A DNA stretch of 64,000 nucleotides, taken from the NCBI RefSeq assembly GCF_004770145.1, contig NZ_RQFW01000018.1, positions 404,501-468,500 of the forward strand, in the 5' to 3' direction. Below are positions 8,974 to 18,364 of this stretch, in pieces. The notes beneath the pieces were generated by a model that made no database searches, was not told the DNA's origin, and saw only the letters and a program-made list of their open reading frames with translations. The DNA comes from Leptospira bourretii. GTDB taxonomy: Bacteria > Spirochaetota > Leptospiria > Leptospirales > Leptospiraceae. Every line of letters begins with the position of its first letter. The stretch's first letter is position 1. Made by a program: the position numbers and the translations under genes.

Positions 8974-10800
8974 ATGCAAACACAAGTTTTCTTTCCTTTC
9001 GGAATCATAATCCTTTCTGCTTTTGGTTGGTTTGGATTTGCTTATGCCTTAAGCAGTATAGATTCCACAAAAATTTACTCTCTATTTGCGGCTCTTTTTG
9101 GACTTATCACCCTTATGGTTTTGTTCTTTTTACGAAAAAAACCATTGCCAAAAGGTATGGAGAAACCCAAAAAACGAGATGAACTTGTCCAAAACCTATT
9201 TGCCTTAGAAAAATTTAAAGAAGAACTCATTTCCTTCAACGACCCAGACCAAATCAGCGAAACCATCAGCCAGTTCCTTGCCTCAAAAATCCCTGCAGAG
9301 TTTGTCCAAGTTTATACTTGGGATGAAAGAGAAGGCCAATTCCGTCCCCGACCTTTTTTAGAATCACTCGTCCAAAAGTATTCTAATTTACCTTCTCTTC
9401 CTGTATTCAATCCTTTTTTACTTTGGCTTTCCGAACGCGAAGGAATCCATATAAAAGAAAATTTTATCCAGTTTGCCTCTCCCAATCATGAAAAAATAGC
9501 CAAACAAGCATTAAACTTTTTCACAGAAACCAATTCAGAGTTAGTTGCCACTCTTTCCATCAAATCAAGTCTTGTTGGTTTTATTTTACTGGGAAAACAC
9601 AAAGAAGGAAAAATTTATGATATAGAAGAAATCGAAATCATTTTAGAAATTCTTTCTGTTTCCCTGATGTCTTTGTCCAATTCCATGATTTACCAACAGT
9701 TATTGAATTTAACTGAAACTTTGGAAGCAAAGGTAAGAGAAAGAACGAAAGAATTAGAAGAAACCCAAGCCCACTTAGTACAATCAGAAAAGATGGCTTC
9801 TCTTGGTGTGATGGTAGCAGGTATCGCCCACGAAATCAATACACCGGCTGCCGTGATCAATGGTTCAGCGGACAACTTGGATGCTAATTTAGTTTATGTA
9901 TTATCGCATTTGGGTGACATCTCTCAACTGATTCAGAATCCTGATTTTCGTTCTATCTATTTGGATATTCTATTTAGTTTTGTGAAAGAGGATCCAGCTT
10001 CAAAGATCGATCCTAAAGACAAATTCAAACTCAAAAAAGAGACCAAGTTTCGATTTATCCAAGATGGAATCCCTGAAAATGATGCAACGGATCTGGCAAC
10101 CTTTATCATTGACCATCATCTTTTGCATATGCAAGAAGAACTCATCCGTATCTGGAAGGCCGGCGGAAAAGAAACCTTTGAGATGTTAAAGAATACTTTG
10201 AGCCTGCAAAGAAATATCAAAAACATCAAATATGCCATTCGTAATATTGTTCGGATTGTCAAAGCACTCAAATATTACTCTCACCTGGGACAAGCATCTT
10301 ATGCGGAGTCTGACCTTCACGAAGGATTAGAAAACACTCTTGTGATCATGCAAAACCAAATCAAACACGGAGTGGAAATTGAAAGGGCCTATGGAAGTAT
10401 CCCTCCTGTTAGGTGTAATATCGATGAACTCAACCAAGTTTGGACAAACCTAATCACCAATGCCATCCACGCGATGAAAAAAATAGAACATCCCAAACTC
10501 ATCATTTCTTCTAAAATGGTGGGGGAAGATTATGTATTGATAAGTTTCGAAGACAACGGTTCGGGAATTCCAGCCGAAATCAAAGACAAAATTTGGGATC
10601 CATTTTTTACAACCAAAGACCAAGGAGAAGGTACAGGGCTTGGACTTGGAATTGTCAAAGGAATTATCGAAAAACACAAAGGAAGGATTGAAGTGGAATC
10701 TTCTCCAGGAAAAACAAGGTTTATGGTTTATTTACCGTTAGTTGGTCCTGGAGATGTTCCGAGTATCCCGAAAGAAATCTTTCGGGAAATTCGTGGTTAA
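8974..10800 (+). CDS. Membrane sensor histidine kinase with GAF-like domain
   Basis: A 608-residue sensor kinase. Two transmembrane helices lie at about residues 6-26 and 33-52, with almost no periplasmic loop. A GAF-like region spans about 65-230, followed by a short coiled coil. The HisKA box GIAHEINTP places the phospho-accepting His at residue 286. A long helical insert separates it from the ATPase domain, where the N box (NLITNAIHAM), G1 (DNGSGIP) and G2 (TGLGLGIVKGI) are intact. There is no receiver domain and no response regulator next to it, so the partner is unknown. Its TAA overlaps the stop of the convergent desaturase. Confidence 0.9.
   Translation: MQTQVFFPFGIIILSAFGWFGFAYALSSIDSTKIYSLFAALFGLITLMVLFFLRKKPLPKGMEKPKKRDELVQNLFALEKFKEELISFNDPDQISETISQFLASKIPAEFVQVYTWDEREGQFRPRPFLESLVQKYSNLPSLPVFNPFLLWLSEREGIHIKENFIQFASPNHEKIAKQALNFFTETNSELVATLSIKSSLVGFILLGKHKEGKIYDIEEIEIILEILSVSLMSLSNSMIYQQLLNLTETLEAKVRERTKELEETQAHLVQSEKMASLGVMVAGIAHEINTPAAVINGSADNLDANLVYVLSHLGDISQLIQNPDFRSIYLDILFSFVKEDPASKIDPKDKFKLKKETKFRFIQDGIPENDATDLATFIIDHHLLHMQEELIRIWKAGGKETFEMLKNTLSLQRNIKNIKYAIRNIVRIVKALKYYSHLGQASYAESDLHEGLENTLVIMQNQIKHGVEIERAYGSIPPVRCNIDELNQVWTNLITNAIHAMKKIEHPKLIISSKMVGEDYVLISFEDNGSGIPAEIKDKIWDPFFTTKDQGEGTGLGLGIVKGIIEKHKGRIEVESSPGKTRFMVYLPLVGPGDVPSIPKEIFREIRG
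10766..10787. terminator. Hairpin at the kinase/desaturase convergent end
   Basis: A perfect 10-bp inverted repeat, TCCCGAAAGA and TCTTTCGGGA, has a 2-nt centre. It lies within the last codons of the histidine kinase and immediately downstream of the desaturase stop, so it may stop desaturase transcripts. There is no clear T-tract on either strand. Confidence 0.4.
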
Positions 10801-11912
10801 GAAAAAATTGGTTTTCCTGGTTGGTTAAGAAGTTTTTCCCAACTTTCTTTTGTTTGTTCAAATTTTTTGCGTAGGATTCCCACTTCCTTTTCGTTGGAAG
10901 ATTGTTTGGCTTGTTTCCAAGTTTGGAATTCTTTGATAGCAGTTTCCCTAAGGCTGGTTAGCTGTTCTTCCCAATGGCGAAGTTTTGATTCTTCCAAATT
11001 CGTAAATTGGTTTAAAGTTTCTTTTTCTTTTAAATACATTGTTTTTTGAAGGATTTTTTCTTCAGAAACTTTTTTTAAGTTATAAGTAAGACCCAAAAAA
11101 GACAAACCTTTGATCATCCATTTAGATGGATCATAATCAAACCAACGAATCCCATTTCGATAATCCGATTGAAACTCATGGTGGAAATTATGAAAACCTT
11201 CACCAAACGTAAAAAAGGCGATGATCCAATTGTCTCTTGCTGTTTGTTCTTTAGAAAAAGTTCGTTCTCCCCAAACATGACATGCACTGTTGATAAAAAA
11301 AGTAAACTGATGAACAACAAAAAGACGAAGGAAACCAGCGACAAAAAATCCTTCTAAAAAGGATCCCCAAAACATTGTGATAAGACCAGGAAGGATAAAA
11401 CACATAAAGATAGAAATGGAATAAAAATGTTTATGTTGCCAAAGAACCAGCGGATCATTTACCAAATCCTGAACACCTTGTTGGACATATTTACGTTTGC
11501 GAAATAACCAACCAATGTGTGCAAACCAAAATCCTTTTTTGATTGAATAAGGATCTTTGTCAGTATCTACAAAACGATGGTGGATACGATGGTCTTCGCT
11601 CCATTCCAAAGCTGTGGACTGAAATGCCGCCGCTCCAAAAAGAAGTAACCAAAGTTTAACGGGTGTTTTTGCATCATAAGCTTTGTGTGAAAAAAGTCTA
11701 TGGTAACCTACTGTGATTCCCATTCCTGTTGCAAAAAAATAAAATACAAACAGAGCCCAAGTTCCAATATGAACGGAATCATAAAGATACAAGTAAAGAG
11801 TTCCGAAAATCCCTACTAGTGGATAGGTTAGTAAAAAGATCGTAGTCACCCAATCAATGGGGACTTTGGTTTTGATTTCAGCTTGTGTCATCATAGAATA
11901 TTCCTGTTTCAT
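10797..11912 (-). CDS. Acyl-CoA/fatty-acid desaturase with C-terminal coiled coil
   Basis: A 371-residue integral-membrane delta-9-type desaturase. The three di-iron His boxes are present: HRLFSH, HRIHHRF and HNFHHEF. Hydrophobic helices flank the first and second boxes. It would introduce cis double bonds into membrane acyl chains. After residue 280 the protein continues with roughly 90 charged residues rich in Lys, Glu and Gln, predicted as coiled coil and longer than in typical desaturases. An internal ATG at 11894, preceded by AGGA at good spacing, is an alternative start. It diverges from the membrane protein starting near 11953. Confidence 0.9.
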   Translation of the reverse strand: MKQEYSMMTQAEIKTKVPIDWVTTIFLLTYPLVGIFGTLYLYLYDSVHIGTWALFVFYFFATGMGITVGYHRLFSHKAYDAKTPVKLWLLLFGAAAFQSTALEWSEDHRIHHRFVDTDKDPYSIKKGFWFAHIGWLFRKRKYVQQGVQDLVNDPLVLWQHKHFYSISIFMCFILPGLITMFWGSFLEGFFVAGFLRLFVVHQFTFFINSACHVWGERTFSKEQTARDNWIIAFFTFGEGFHNFHHEFQSDYRNGIRWFDYDPSKWMIKGLSFLGLTYNLKKVSEEKILQKTMYLKEKETLNQFTNLEESKLRHWEEQLTSLRETAIKEFQTWKQAKQSSNEKEVGILRKKFEQTKESWEKLLNQPGKPIFS

Positions 11913-11952
11913 GGAGTGGGAGTCCCAAACAAGGATTCTGGTTGCAAAAAAA

Positions 11953-13086
11953 ATGAGTACAGAACGTTACAAACCGGGATTTTTAGAACAATGGGGACGC
12001 CGGGTTCTCATTTCGATCCATTCCCATGCGAGAAAACCCGAAAATTCCGACAAAAGTTTTGCCTCCCAATCCAAAAACCTTTTGCTTTGGGGAGTTTTTC
12101 TATCCTTTTGGATTGGGTTTTTGCCATCGATTGCCTTCGTTTTCCTCTCCACTTACCTTTCTCCACTTGTGTTTTGGCCATTGGAAACTCACTCGATCAT
12201 CGCTCTAATAGAGTTTGTTTTTCTTTTGGCCCTAGTCACTCTCGTTGAGTTTTTTCTCCTCTTTCGATTGGGATTTTATCTTTCCTATCGAATGGCACAA
12301 TATGCAGACATTGAACTGGCCGAAGAGCCGGAACTCATCACACCCATTCCTGGAATGATGGCTAGGTTGGTTTTAGAAATTCCTGATCCAAGAATTCGAT
12401 TGTATGGAATTGATCCTTACAAACATCTAAATGAACGGGCGTTATTCTTTCGGACTGTTTTATACAAAAGCAAAGTTTTTCTATCCAATATATTCGCCAA
12501 ACTTCTATTAAAGGTATTTTTGGGAAGAACAGGACTTCGATTTTTAATTGAATACGTTTCCGGTCCAATTACTGGTATCTGGGACAGTGTCACAACTTAT
12601 TTGATTTTAGCTGAATTACGCAAACGAATCATTACGCGAAAACTTTCGGATGCGATGTTACTCAAAATCAAATCGAAACAAAGATCCGAAATATTCATTG
12701 AAACCACACTACGTGCTGTGGCAATTTCCATTGTATTCACAAAAACCTTTCACCCTAATTTTGAATACTTACTCTTTGGATTGATACGACTTTTACCAAA
12801 CCAAGACAAATTGACCAACTTAGATGACTGGACCGAGTTTGTACATTTATTCCCAAAACTGACAAAGGAAGAAAGGAATTGGCCAATAACAATCTTTGCC
12901 CTTTGTTCCACATTTGATGGATTCTTAAATCGAGAAGAATTGAATGCGTTTCAAGACATCACTGATCTTTCTCCTTCGTGGCTTTTGGATCGGGTCCGTC
13001 ATCTAAGTGAAACCATCCGAAAAGGAGAACTTTCAGAATCTTTGCTTTGGATGGAAAAAATCCTTCCCGAAGAATCCGCTCAATGA
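11953..13086 (+). CDS. Conserved-looking membrane protein of unknown function
   Basis: About 377 residues from ATG 11953; the frame is open back to 11857, but an upstream start would overlap the divergent desaturase and I see no better ribosome site there. Two strong transmembrane segments lie at about residues 45-75 and 80-115, followed by a mostly cytosolic helical region. A weaker hydrophobic stretch (FIETTLRAVAISIVF) lies past the middle. The last part (TIFALCSTFDGFLNREEL) is faintly reminiscent of a TerB/EF-hand-like helical fold, but I do not recognise the family. It ends 36 bp before tpx and may be co-transcribed with it. Confidence 0.6.
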   Translation: MSTERYKPGFLEQWGRRVLISIHSHARKPENSDKSFASQSKNLLLWGVFLSFWIGFLPSIAFVFLSTYLSPLVFWPLETHSIIALIEFVFLLALVTLVEFFLLFRLGFYLSYRMAQYADIELAEEPELITPIPGMMARLVLEIPDPRIRLYGIDPYKHLNERALFFRTVLYKSKVFLSNIFAKLLLKVFLGRTGLRFLIEYVSGPITGIWDSVTTYLILAELRKRIITRKLSDAMLLKIKSKQRSEIFIETTLRAVAISIVFTKTFHPNFEYLLFGLIRLLPNQDKLTNLDDWTEFVHLFPKLTKEERNWPITIFALCSTFDGFLNREELNAFQDITDLSPSWLLDRVRHLSETIRKGELSESLLWMEKILPEESAQ

Positions 13087-13090
13087 AAGA

Positions 13091-13105
13091 CTAGAATTAG
13101 TCTAA
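13091..13105. promoter_or_regulatory. Fur/PerR-like 7-1-7 palindrome before tpx
   Basis: CTAGAAT-T-AGTCTAA matches a Fur-superfamily 7-1-7 palindrome of the form TTAGAATnATTCTAA at 12 of 14 arm positions. It lies between the preceding stop and the AAGGAG ribosome site of tpx. A peroxide-sensing repressor would make sense for a peroxidase gene, but no regulator gene is nearby and the match could be chance. Confidence 0.3.
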
Positions 13106-13122
13106 ATATAAAGGAGATCAGC

Positions 13123-13638
13123 ATGGCACAAGTAACACTCAAAGGAAATCCCGTTCCTCTAGAAGGAAACCTTCCCAAACCGGGGGACAAAGCTCCCGAC
13201 TTCCGAGTCGCCAAACAAGATTTAGGTGATTTGACTTTAAAAGATCTAGCAGGAAAGGTAAAAATCCTTGTGGCGGTTCCCAGTTTAGATACAGCCGTCT
13301 GTGCCCTCGAAACCAAAAAGTTTAACGAAAGAGCAGCCAAAGAAGATGGAATCACGACTCTTATCATCTCCGGTGACTTACCGTTTGCAATGAAACGATT
13401 TTGTTCCACCGAAGGAATTGATTCTAAAAACTTAATTACTGGTTCGCAGTTCAAAGATTTTTCTTTTTCCAAAAATTATGGAACTCATATCGCTGGTGGC
13501 CCACTTGCTGGCCTATCCGCACGAGCCGTATTCGTTGTGGATAAAGACGATATCATTCGTTATACGGAACTTGTGCCGGAAATTGGTAGTGAACCAAATT
13601 ACGATACTGTTCTTGCCGAAGCTAAGAAACTCGTTTAG
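13123..13638 (+). CDS. tpx: Thiol peroxidase (atypical 2-Cys peroxiredoxin)
   Basis: A 171-residue Tpx-family peroxiredoxin that reduces hydrogen peroxide and alkyl hydroperoxides, normally recharged by thioredoxin. The peroxidatic Cys is residue 60 in [12 protein letters not shown]; the resolving Cys is residue 94 in RFCSTEG. The N-terminal GDKAPDF motif and C-terminal [18 protein letters not shown] are typical. Length fits the family. AAGGAG lies 7-8 bases before the ATG. Its 3' end overlaps the end of the convergent SbcC-like gene by 17 bp. It may be regulated by the palindrome at 13091-13105. Confidence 0.95.
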   Translation: MAQVTLKGNPVPLEGNLPKPGDKAPDFRVAKQDLGDLTLKDLAGKVKILVAVPSLDTAVCALETKKFNERAAKEDGITTLIISGDLPFAMKRFCSTEGIDSKNLITGSQFKDFSFSKNYGTHIAGGPLAGLSARAVFVVDKDDIIRYTELVPEIGSEPNYDTVLAEAKKLV

Positions 13639-15931
13639 TCAATTCATGGATTTGGCAAGGGAGGTTATTTTCCTTTGCCAAAACATTGATCTTTGAAACC
13701 AAATCTTCATCAAAACTAAAAAATACAACTTTCCAATCTTCTTCCGCATTGGTTATACATTGCAACGTGTAGGCAAGTGCCATGTCTCTCCGGCTAATAT
13801 CCATATGTCGAAAAGGTTCATCTAACAGAAGATAAGGCAAATTGAACTGTTTCCCAATGCGAAACGCATATTCCAAACGAAGAACATAAGAAATTTGTTC
13901 TTTGGTCCCTGTAGATAAATTTGTAAATCCTTGGCTAGAATTAGCAGAATCTGTGGTGATTTGAATTTCATCAGAGAATCCATTCCACTGGATTTGTTTT
14001 GTAGGAAGAGATCCCTTTAGTGCATCCATTCTTGTTTGTAATGATTTTACAAGTGAGGACATTTTATCTGTACTTTCCAATTGCATCTCAGAAAAAATTT
14101 CTGTTAATACTTCCAAAGCTTGGAAGTTTTTTTCTAATTCATTTTTCTTTTTTTCTTTTGTTTCTAAATCACGTTTGTTTTGTTCCCATTCTTTTTGAGC
14201 AGGTAAGATTCTGGATTCCAAAACAGCCTTACCCGTATCCAATTTTTTTTCTAACTCAACAAGGTTCCTTTCGATATCACGAATTTTAATAGAAATTGTT
14301 TGGATTTCGTTTTCTAATTTTTGTTTGGCGGCTCTATCTTCAGAGGAAAAACTTTTTGAAATTCCTTTTTTTTCCAGATCCATTCGTTTTTCTTTTAAGT
14401 GGAGTTTTAAATCTTCTAAATCGTGAATTCCCCATTTTTTGGACTCAAGTTTTAAGGATTCTTCTAATGTTCTTAACTTTTCTTGTTTCAATCGAATTTG
14501 AACAAATAACTCAGTCAGTTCAGAAAGAGAATTTACTCCAGATTCTCGCAAAATAACCGTTAGCTCTTTTTCTTTTTCTAAAAGAAGGTCCTTTCCTTTT
14601 TTTTCTTCAATGCGAAACAAATTGATTTCTTCTTCTAAACTAGTGATTGCCGTTTGAAAGTTGTCTACTTCCAGTTTGTGTTTTGTGTATTCGCGGTCAA
14701 ATCGTTGGAACACTAAGGTGATTGATTCCATAGTCAGTGAATCGGGTTTCCATTCACCTACAGTTTTTGTTTCCATTTCCGTCGAGATCCGGCGAACCAT
14801 TTGGTTCCATTTGGGTTCATCACGTTCAAGTTTGATTTCTTTTGCACGAAAAACAAAAAACAAAGCGGCACCTAAAAAGAAAATTGGGAGAGAATACATC
14901 CAGACCCCAAAATCGGTGAATAAGGAAAGGATCAAAGAAAATATCCCAAAAACACCAAATCCTCCCGCCAAACTTCTGTACAATGGATTCCAAATGATTT
15001 TTTGTACCACCGGTGATTCTTCTTGAAATTTGCGAATGGTTTGTTTCCAAGTTTCAAAAAAATCAAAATAGGATTCTAATTTTTTTGATTTTTGTTCTGA
15101 TAATGATTTTTGACTCAGAAAAGATTCTAATTTTTTTTCCAATTGCAAAAATCGCTCTTTGGAAAGAGATAATTTTTGTTCGATCGATTGGATTTCTCCA
15201 TCAATTTCTTTTGATTTTTGATCACCATTTGATTTTAGAATTCTTTCCTCTGACTTCGATTGGGTTTGCAGTGTTTCCCATTGTAACAGTTGGCCATACA
15301 CTCGGTCCACTTCCGCAAATTGTTCAGTTTCTTTATACTCTTCTAAACGTTTTTGTTGTTTTGTTTGTTCTTCTAAAGCAGAAGACAATTCTTCTTTTCG
15401 TTTTTGACGTTCGATTTCCCAAGTTGGCAATTCAACAAATTGAGAGGAGATTCTATTTAAATTCAACTCAGACTCATCAAACTTTTGTTTGGTTGTTGTA
15501 AGTTCCAATAAAGTTTGGTTCCATTCTTTGGCGGATTTTCTTGTTCCTGTTTTTGTTGAAAGTTGTTCCACTTGTTCTATGAGTTTGGCAGGATTGTATC
15601 CACTATCGAATATAGTTTGTTCAATGGTACTGATCAGTTCTTTTTCTGATCCCACATCCATATTTCCTTCTCTAATGACTAGCGAGTTTAAATATAAATT
15701 TTGGGAAAGAGAAAGTTTGGGAATTCCTAAATCAGAATTTCTTTCTGGTTTGTATCTCGCATTGAGAAGAGCACCATACTTTGTACTTCCTACCACTTTC
15801 ACGAGTGCCGATACAAAAGCATCCAGGATGGTTGTTTTTCCTGATTCGTTTGGCCCTGTAAACACAGTCACCTTTTCAATAGGAAATTCATTTTTGGAAA
15901 AGATACCGAAGTTTTCTATTTTTAATTTCAT
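13622..15931 (-). CDS. SbcC/Rad50-like (YhaN-type) ATPase with membrane segments
   Basis: About 769 residues from ATG 15931, which overlaps the upstream nuclease stop by 4 bp; the frame is open further upstream but that would lie inside the nuclease gene. The N-terminus carries a Walker A (GPNESGKTT), and the C-terminus has Walker B and D-loop ([11 protein letters not shown]) after a signature-like stretch ([13 protein letters not shown]). Long coiled coils lie between. Instead of a zinc hook there are two hydrophobic helices at about residues 315-365, so the protein is probably anchored in the membrane. This matches the YhaN branch of Rad50-like proteins that pairs with an SbcD-like nuclease for DNA end processing. 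Confidence 0.8.
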   Translation of the reverse strand: MKLKIENFGIFSKNEFPIEKVTVFTGPNESGKTTILDAFVSALVKVVGSTKYGALLNARYKPERNSDLGIPKLSLSQNLYLNSLVIREGNMDVGSEKELISTIEQTIFDSGYNPAKLIEQVEQLSTKTGTRKSAKEWNQTLLELTTTKQKFDESELNLNRISSQFVELPTWEIERQKRKEELSSALEEQTKQQKRLEEYKETEQFAEVDRVYGQLLQWETLQTQSKSEERILKSNGDQKSKEIDGEIQSIEQKLSLSKERFLQLEKKLESFLSQKSLSEQKSKKLESYFDFFETWKQTIRKFQEESPVVQKIIWNPLYRSLAGGFGVFGIFSLILSLFTDFGVWMYSLPIFFLGAALFFVFRAKEIKLERDEPKWNQMVRRISTEMETKTVGEWKPDSLTMESITLVFQRFDREYTKHKLEVDNFQTAITSLEEEINLFRIEEKKGKDLLLEKEKELTVILRESGVNSLSELTELFVQIRLKQEKLRTLEESLKLESKKWGIHDLEDLKLHLKEKRMDLEKKGISKSFSSEDRAAKQKLENEIQTISIKIRDIERNLVELEKKLDTGKAVLESRILPAQKEWEQNKRDLETKEKKKNELEKNFQALEVLTEIFSEMQLESTDKMSSLVKSLQTRMDALKGSLPTKQIQWNGFSDEIQITTDSANSSQGFTNLSTGTKEQISYVLRLEYAFRIGKQFNLPYLLLDEPFRHMDISRRDMALAYTLQCITNAEEDWKVVFFSFDEDLVSKINVLAKENNLPCQIHELTKRVS

Positions 15932-17016
15932 CGATTTTTCTTTCCTTCTAAAATCAAACGAATGCCTGTGACACGAGTGTGTCTCCAAAGACTAGGATCC
16001 ATTTGTCCTTTTCTTTCATTCATCTTATCCAAAAACTGTTTTACAAATTCATTTTCCGAAAGGTGTTCGAAAACTGTGATTTGTGATTCATCAGGATCAA
16101 ACTCCAAAATTCGAAATTTGGACTTCCATTCGCGAAGAACTGTCTCTTGAAATTTTTGTTTTTCCGACATCGAATCAACATATCCAACAAATCGAAACAC
16201 TATCCAATCGTTCGGATTTGTTCCCGCTAAATATGTGTCGATACTCTCTTCTGGTTTTCCTTCCGTATCCAAAGAAACAATAATTTCCCTATATTCGCCT
16301 GCAGATTTCCAATAAACCGATTCCGTACGAATTGTACTTTCTTCTACATGGATAAAAATCCCACCTCTTTGTCCGAATTCTCCTTTTCTCCAAACACGAG
16401 AAGAGCCAGCATAACCAACATTACACTTCCCAACAGTTCCCATTCTCGCCCTATGAAGATGCCCAATGGCAAGATAATCCAAATCTAAACTTTGAATTAA
16501 ATTGGGATCTAAATAAGAACCTCCCTCTTCTTCTTCCTCACTAAGACCGGTAAAACTCATCCCGGAAACAGTTCCATGAGCAAGTCCGATCCGAAGTTTT
16601 GTTTGTTTTGGGGGAGGAGGTGAAAGTAACAATTCAGAATAATTTTCTTGGTGGGGGATGGATAAAAATTCGATCCCACCATCTTCCAATAAATAATAAG
16701 GAGTTTTATCTAAAACTTTTACTTTAGAAGACCAATCAAAATTCGCATAATTATTGTTATTTCTTTTTTCTAAAATTTCATGATTCCCTGGAAGAAAATA
16801 AATAATTCCTGAATAAGAGGATACTTCTTTTAGAAAATCCGAACGTAAACCTTCTAAATCGGGAAAGGTATTAAAAAGATCCCCACAAAAAAGAATACGA
16901 TCACACTTCGTAGACTCTGCCGTTTGTAAAATTTCGCGTAATACGGTAAGGGAATAGGCCTTTTCCTCGGGGGAATTTTGGGAAAGATGGAGGTCGGATA
17001 CTTGTAATAACTTCAT
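15928..17016 (-). CDS. SbcD-like DNA repair metallophosphoesterase
   Basis: A 362-residue calcineurin-like phosphoesterase of the SbcD/Mre11/YhaO type. The metal-binding motifs occur in order: DLHLS (residue 8), CGDLFNTF (45), GNHEIL (78), AHGTVSG (148) and GHLHRAR (187). The C-terminal third is the variable capping domain. It is coupled to the SbcC-like ATPase through a 4-bp ATGA overlap, so the two probably form one nuclease complex. The family acts on blocked or hairpin DNA ends; which substrate this pair uses is not visible. Confidence 0.88.
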   Translation of the reverse strand: MKLLQVSDLHLSQNSPEEKAYSLTVLREILQTAESTKCDRILFCGDLFNTFPDLEGLRSDFLKEVSSYSGIIYFLPGNHEILEKRNNNNYANFDWSSKVKVLDKTPYYLLEDGGIEFLSIPHQENYSELLLSPPPPKQTKLRIGLAHGTVSGMSFTGLSEEEEEGGSYLDPNLIQSLDLDYLAIGHLHRARMGTVGKCNVGYAGSSRVWRKGEFGQRGGIFIHVEESTIRTESVYWKSAGEYREIIVSLDTEGKPEESIDTYLAGTNPNDWIVFRFVGYVDSMSEKQKFQETVLREWKSKFRILEFDPDESQITVFEHLSENEFVKQFLDKMNERKGQMDPSLWRHTRVTGIRLILEGKKNR

Positions 17017-17028
17017 AGAGTGGGTTTA

Positions 17029-17047
17029 GGGGAGAGTGTATCTCCCC
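17029..17047. terminator. Hairpin between CaiB gene and SbcD-like gene
   Basis: A perfect 7-bp G+C-rich stem, GGGGAGA and TCTCCCC, with a 5-nt loop lies in the 76-bp gap between two minus-strand genes, just upstream of the nuclease start. No T-tract follows on the minus strand, so it may be an attenuator or mRNA processing site rather than a full terminator. Confidence 0.35.
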
Positions 17048-17092
17048 CCTGGGACAAAATAAAGAAATTACGAAAAAAAAGCAAGGGAGCTG

Positions 17093-18286
17093 TTAGATCA
17101 CTCGGTCTTTTTTAAACTCCGCAATTTTATCCTTGGAAAACCCCAATCCACCCAAAATCTCATCAGTATGTTCCCCATGTTCTGGTGGGTCGTTTCTATA
17201 AACAAAAGGTGTCTCTGAAAAATGAAACGGAGACCCAAATTGTAAAATTGGACCGTATTTCGGATGGTTTCTTTCGATGACCATACCACGTTCTTTCATA
17301 TGTGGATCTTCCGAAACTTCTTTCATATTGAGAATGGGGGATAGGCAAGCATCTGTATTATCAAAGATTGGTTGTAAATCGGAATAGGTTTTGGATTTAA
17401 AATAATCAGTTAACTTTTGTTTAATGAGAGGAATATTTTCTTCATTCATAGGATGGTCTTTAGTTAAGTTATCCATTCCTGCGGCTCGTAAAAAAGTTTG
17501 GAAAAACATATCTTCTAAGGCACCAAGTGCTACATATCTTCCTTCTTTGGTTTCATACACATTATAGTTTGGTAATTTACCAGACAAAATATCATTTCCT
17601 GCTTCTGGAGATTTTTCCGAAGAAGATAAAATTCCACCGTATAACGAAAGAAATTGGAGAGAAGCATCTGTCATTGAAATATCAATTCGTTGGCCTTTGC
17701 CTGTTTTTTCTCTGAAGTAAAGAGCAGCAAGGATCGCAGAAAGTGCCGTGAGTGTTCCACCTCCCACATCTGCCAATTGGAAACCAGCAGGCCTTGGAGG
17801 ATTTCCTGTTTGGTCAAGGACTCCTGAGATCGCTAAGTAATTCAAATCATGGCCTGCAAAGTCTACGTATTTACCCGAGATGCCGTAGCCAGAAATTCCA
17901 CAGTAAATCAATCGTGGAAATTTTTCTTTTAAGACATCATAACCAATTCCCATCTTATCCATTCCATCGGGACGAAATCCTTCGAGTAAAATATCTGCAT
18001 CTTCTAAAAGTTTAAAAAGAATTTCTTTGGCTTGGTCTCGTTTGAGATTTAGTGTGATCGCTTTTTTATTTCGATTGAGCATCATATATAAAGCAGGATA
18101 ACCAGTTTTTCCTTTGAACATCGCACGAGATCCATCATAGGCTCTTGGATTTTCAATTTTGATGACTTCTGCACCCATGTCTGCTAAATGTTGCGAACAT
18201 AAAGGGCCTGGAAGGAGTAAAGAAAGGTCCACAACTTTGACACCAGCAAGTGGTCCCTTAGAGGATTGATTTTGGTTTTGGCTCAT
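17093..18286 (-). CDS. CaiB/BaiF-type CoA-transferase family protein
   Basis: A 397-residue class III CoA-transferase or alpha-methylacyl-CoA racemase. Typical N-terminal features are LAGVKVVDLSLLLPGPLCSQHLADMGAEVIKIE, here split at about residues 13-48, and the RNKKAITLNLKR stretch near residue 73. The motif GHDLNYLAISG near residue 145 contains the Asp that carries the acyl anhydride in CoA-transferases. The C-terminal part (APILxxxEVxEDPH-like: SPILNMKEVSEDPHMKERG) is also standard. It would act on acyl-CoA esters in the cytoplasm; the exact acid is unknown. No neighbouring gene reveals the pathway. Confidence 0.87.
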   Translation of the reverse strand: MSQNQNQSSKGPLAGVKVVDLSLLLPGPLCSQHLADMGAEVIKIENPRAYDGSRAMFKGKTGYPALYMMLNRNKKAITLNLKRDQAKEILFKLLEDADILLEGFRPDGMDKMGIGYDVLKEKFPRLIYCGISGYGISGKYVDFAGHDLNYLAISGVLDQTGNPPRPAGFQLADVGGGTLTALSAILAALYFREKTGKGQRIDISMTDASLQFLSLYGGILSSSEKSPEAGNDILSGKLPNYNVYETKEGRYVALGALEDMFFQTFLRAAGMDNLTKDHPMNEENIPLIKQKLTDYFKSKTYSDLQPIFDNTDACLSPILNMKEVSEDPHMKERGMVIERNHPKYGPILQFGSPFHFSETPFVYRNDPPEHGEHTDEILGGLGFSKDKIAEFKKDRVI

Positions 18287-18364
18287 TTGGTTTTATTGCA
18301 ATTCCTGGAAATTTTTTTCTAATTTAAGCTATTTTTCTCGTAATATAGAGAGGGAGAACCCTAA

